DNA of 64,000 bases, taken from assembly GCF_022539315.1 (NCBI RefSeq), contig NC_066317.1:52680435-52744434 (forward strand). Direction: 5' to 3'. A program made the position numbers and the translations under genes. Origin of the DNA: Serinus canaria (Eukaryota > Chordata > Aves > Passeriformes > Fringillidae). The notes below the pieces were generated by a model. It was not told the DNA's origin, did no database searches, and was given only the letters and a program-made list of their open reading frames with translations. Below are positions 63,227-64,000 of this stretch, one piece after another. Numbering within the stretch: the stretch's first letter is position 1; every line of letters starts with the position of its first letter.

Positions 63227-63470
63227 CTGAAGAAAGACACAGATTAAAATTATATACACTGTACTTATTGATAAAGATAAGCAGCACACTCATTCCAGCA
63301 TACCAGAAAAACCATTACAGCTGTTGAAATATTCACATTTTAGTAATTTTTAAATTGCTTTTGTAAAGTGCAAAACCGCTAAGACACTCAATTCCATAAC
63401 TCTCTGGGAGTTCTGTTCTGGGAGCAAATAATCACAAAAGAATATGCATCCTGTCCCAGTAACCCTCTTA

Positions 63471-63572
<102 letters not shown>

Positions 63573-63746
63573 CTAGAAAGCAAAGTAAAGTGAGATGCAT
63601 AAAACTAGTAACATAATTAACAGATGACAAAACATTAGCAATAGTGACAGGTAGCAAACAACAATTCAGAGAAGAAAAAGCACAAATGCTTATCTGCTTT
63701 GTGATTACTATTTCATATCTCTAGCAACAGATCAGAAAAATCTTTA

Positions 63747-63938
<192 letters not shown>

Positions 63939-64000
63939 CTAGCAATCAAGAAGAAATGAAAGTGTCACCAAAAGTATCATTAGAACTAACCGGTGAATTA

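Overview
The window looks like vertebrate nuclear DNA from a bird. It is AT-rich with large introns, it carries CR1 LINEs and avian-type solo LTRs, and its one recognisable gene is STIM2. The bird order cannot be fixed by eye. No bacterial, organellar or CRISPR features were seen.

Right end (58,092-64,000, minus strand): the 3' part of STIM2, the endoplasmic-reticulum calcium sensor that activates Orai channels. Five coding exons can be joined in frame with GT-AG junctions: 63771-63938, 63472-63572, 62988-63226, 59385-59586 and 58092-58572, ending at TGA 58094-58092. They cover most of the Orai-activating SOAR/CAD region, the Pro/Ser-rich linker, an S/TxIP-type motif and the lysine-rich tail. 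The EF-hand, SAM and transmembrane exons lie beyond the right edge. The 3' UTR probably runs to about 57.1-57.7 kb.

Positions 1 to about 57,100 lie downstream of STIM2. I found no protein-coding gene there. This fits the known mammalian neighbourhood, where a large gene desert separates STIM2 from PCDH7. The block holds simple repeats, a 5'-truncated minus-strand CR1 (4597-5657), a probable old CR1 remnant (about 7150-7290), a GC-rich block (about 33,700-34,480) and several DNA-structure signals. The structure signals are a 52-bp near-perfect palindrome, a 13-bp perfect hairpin, a G-quadruplex motif, an AC/GT palindrome, a TATATG array and a 37-bp minisatellite.

The most structured region is 38,580-43,211, a nest of transposons. 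A long plus-strand CR1 is broken by three insertions: a minus-strand ERVL-like solo LTR (39051-39558), a minus-strand class-II-like solo LTR (40527-41545, bounded TG...CA with a perfect 6-bp AGTGGG target duplication), and a minus-strand CR1 (42146-43082) that replaced roughly 500 bp of its host. Inside the second LTR sits an 81-bp plus-sense CR1 patch flanked by GGGCTCT direct repeats. It closely resembles the host CR1 sequence about 660 bp away, which suggests a templated or captured insertion.

All family assignments were made by eye from remembered consensus patterns. No alignment or database search was run.
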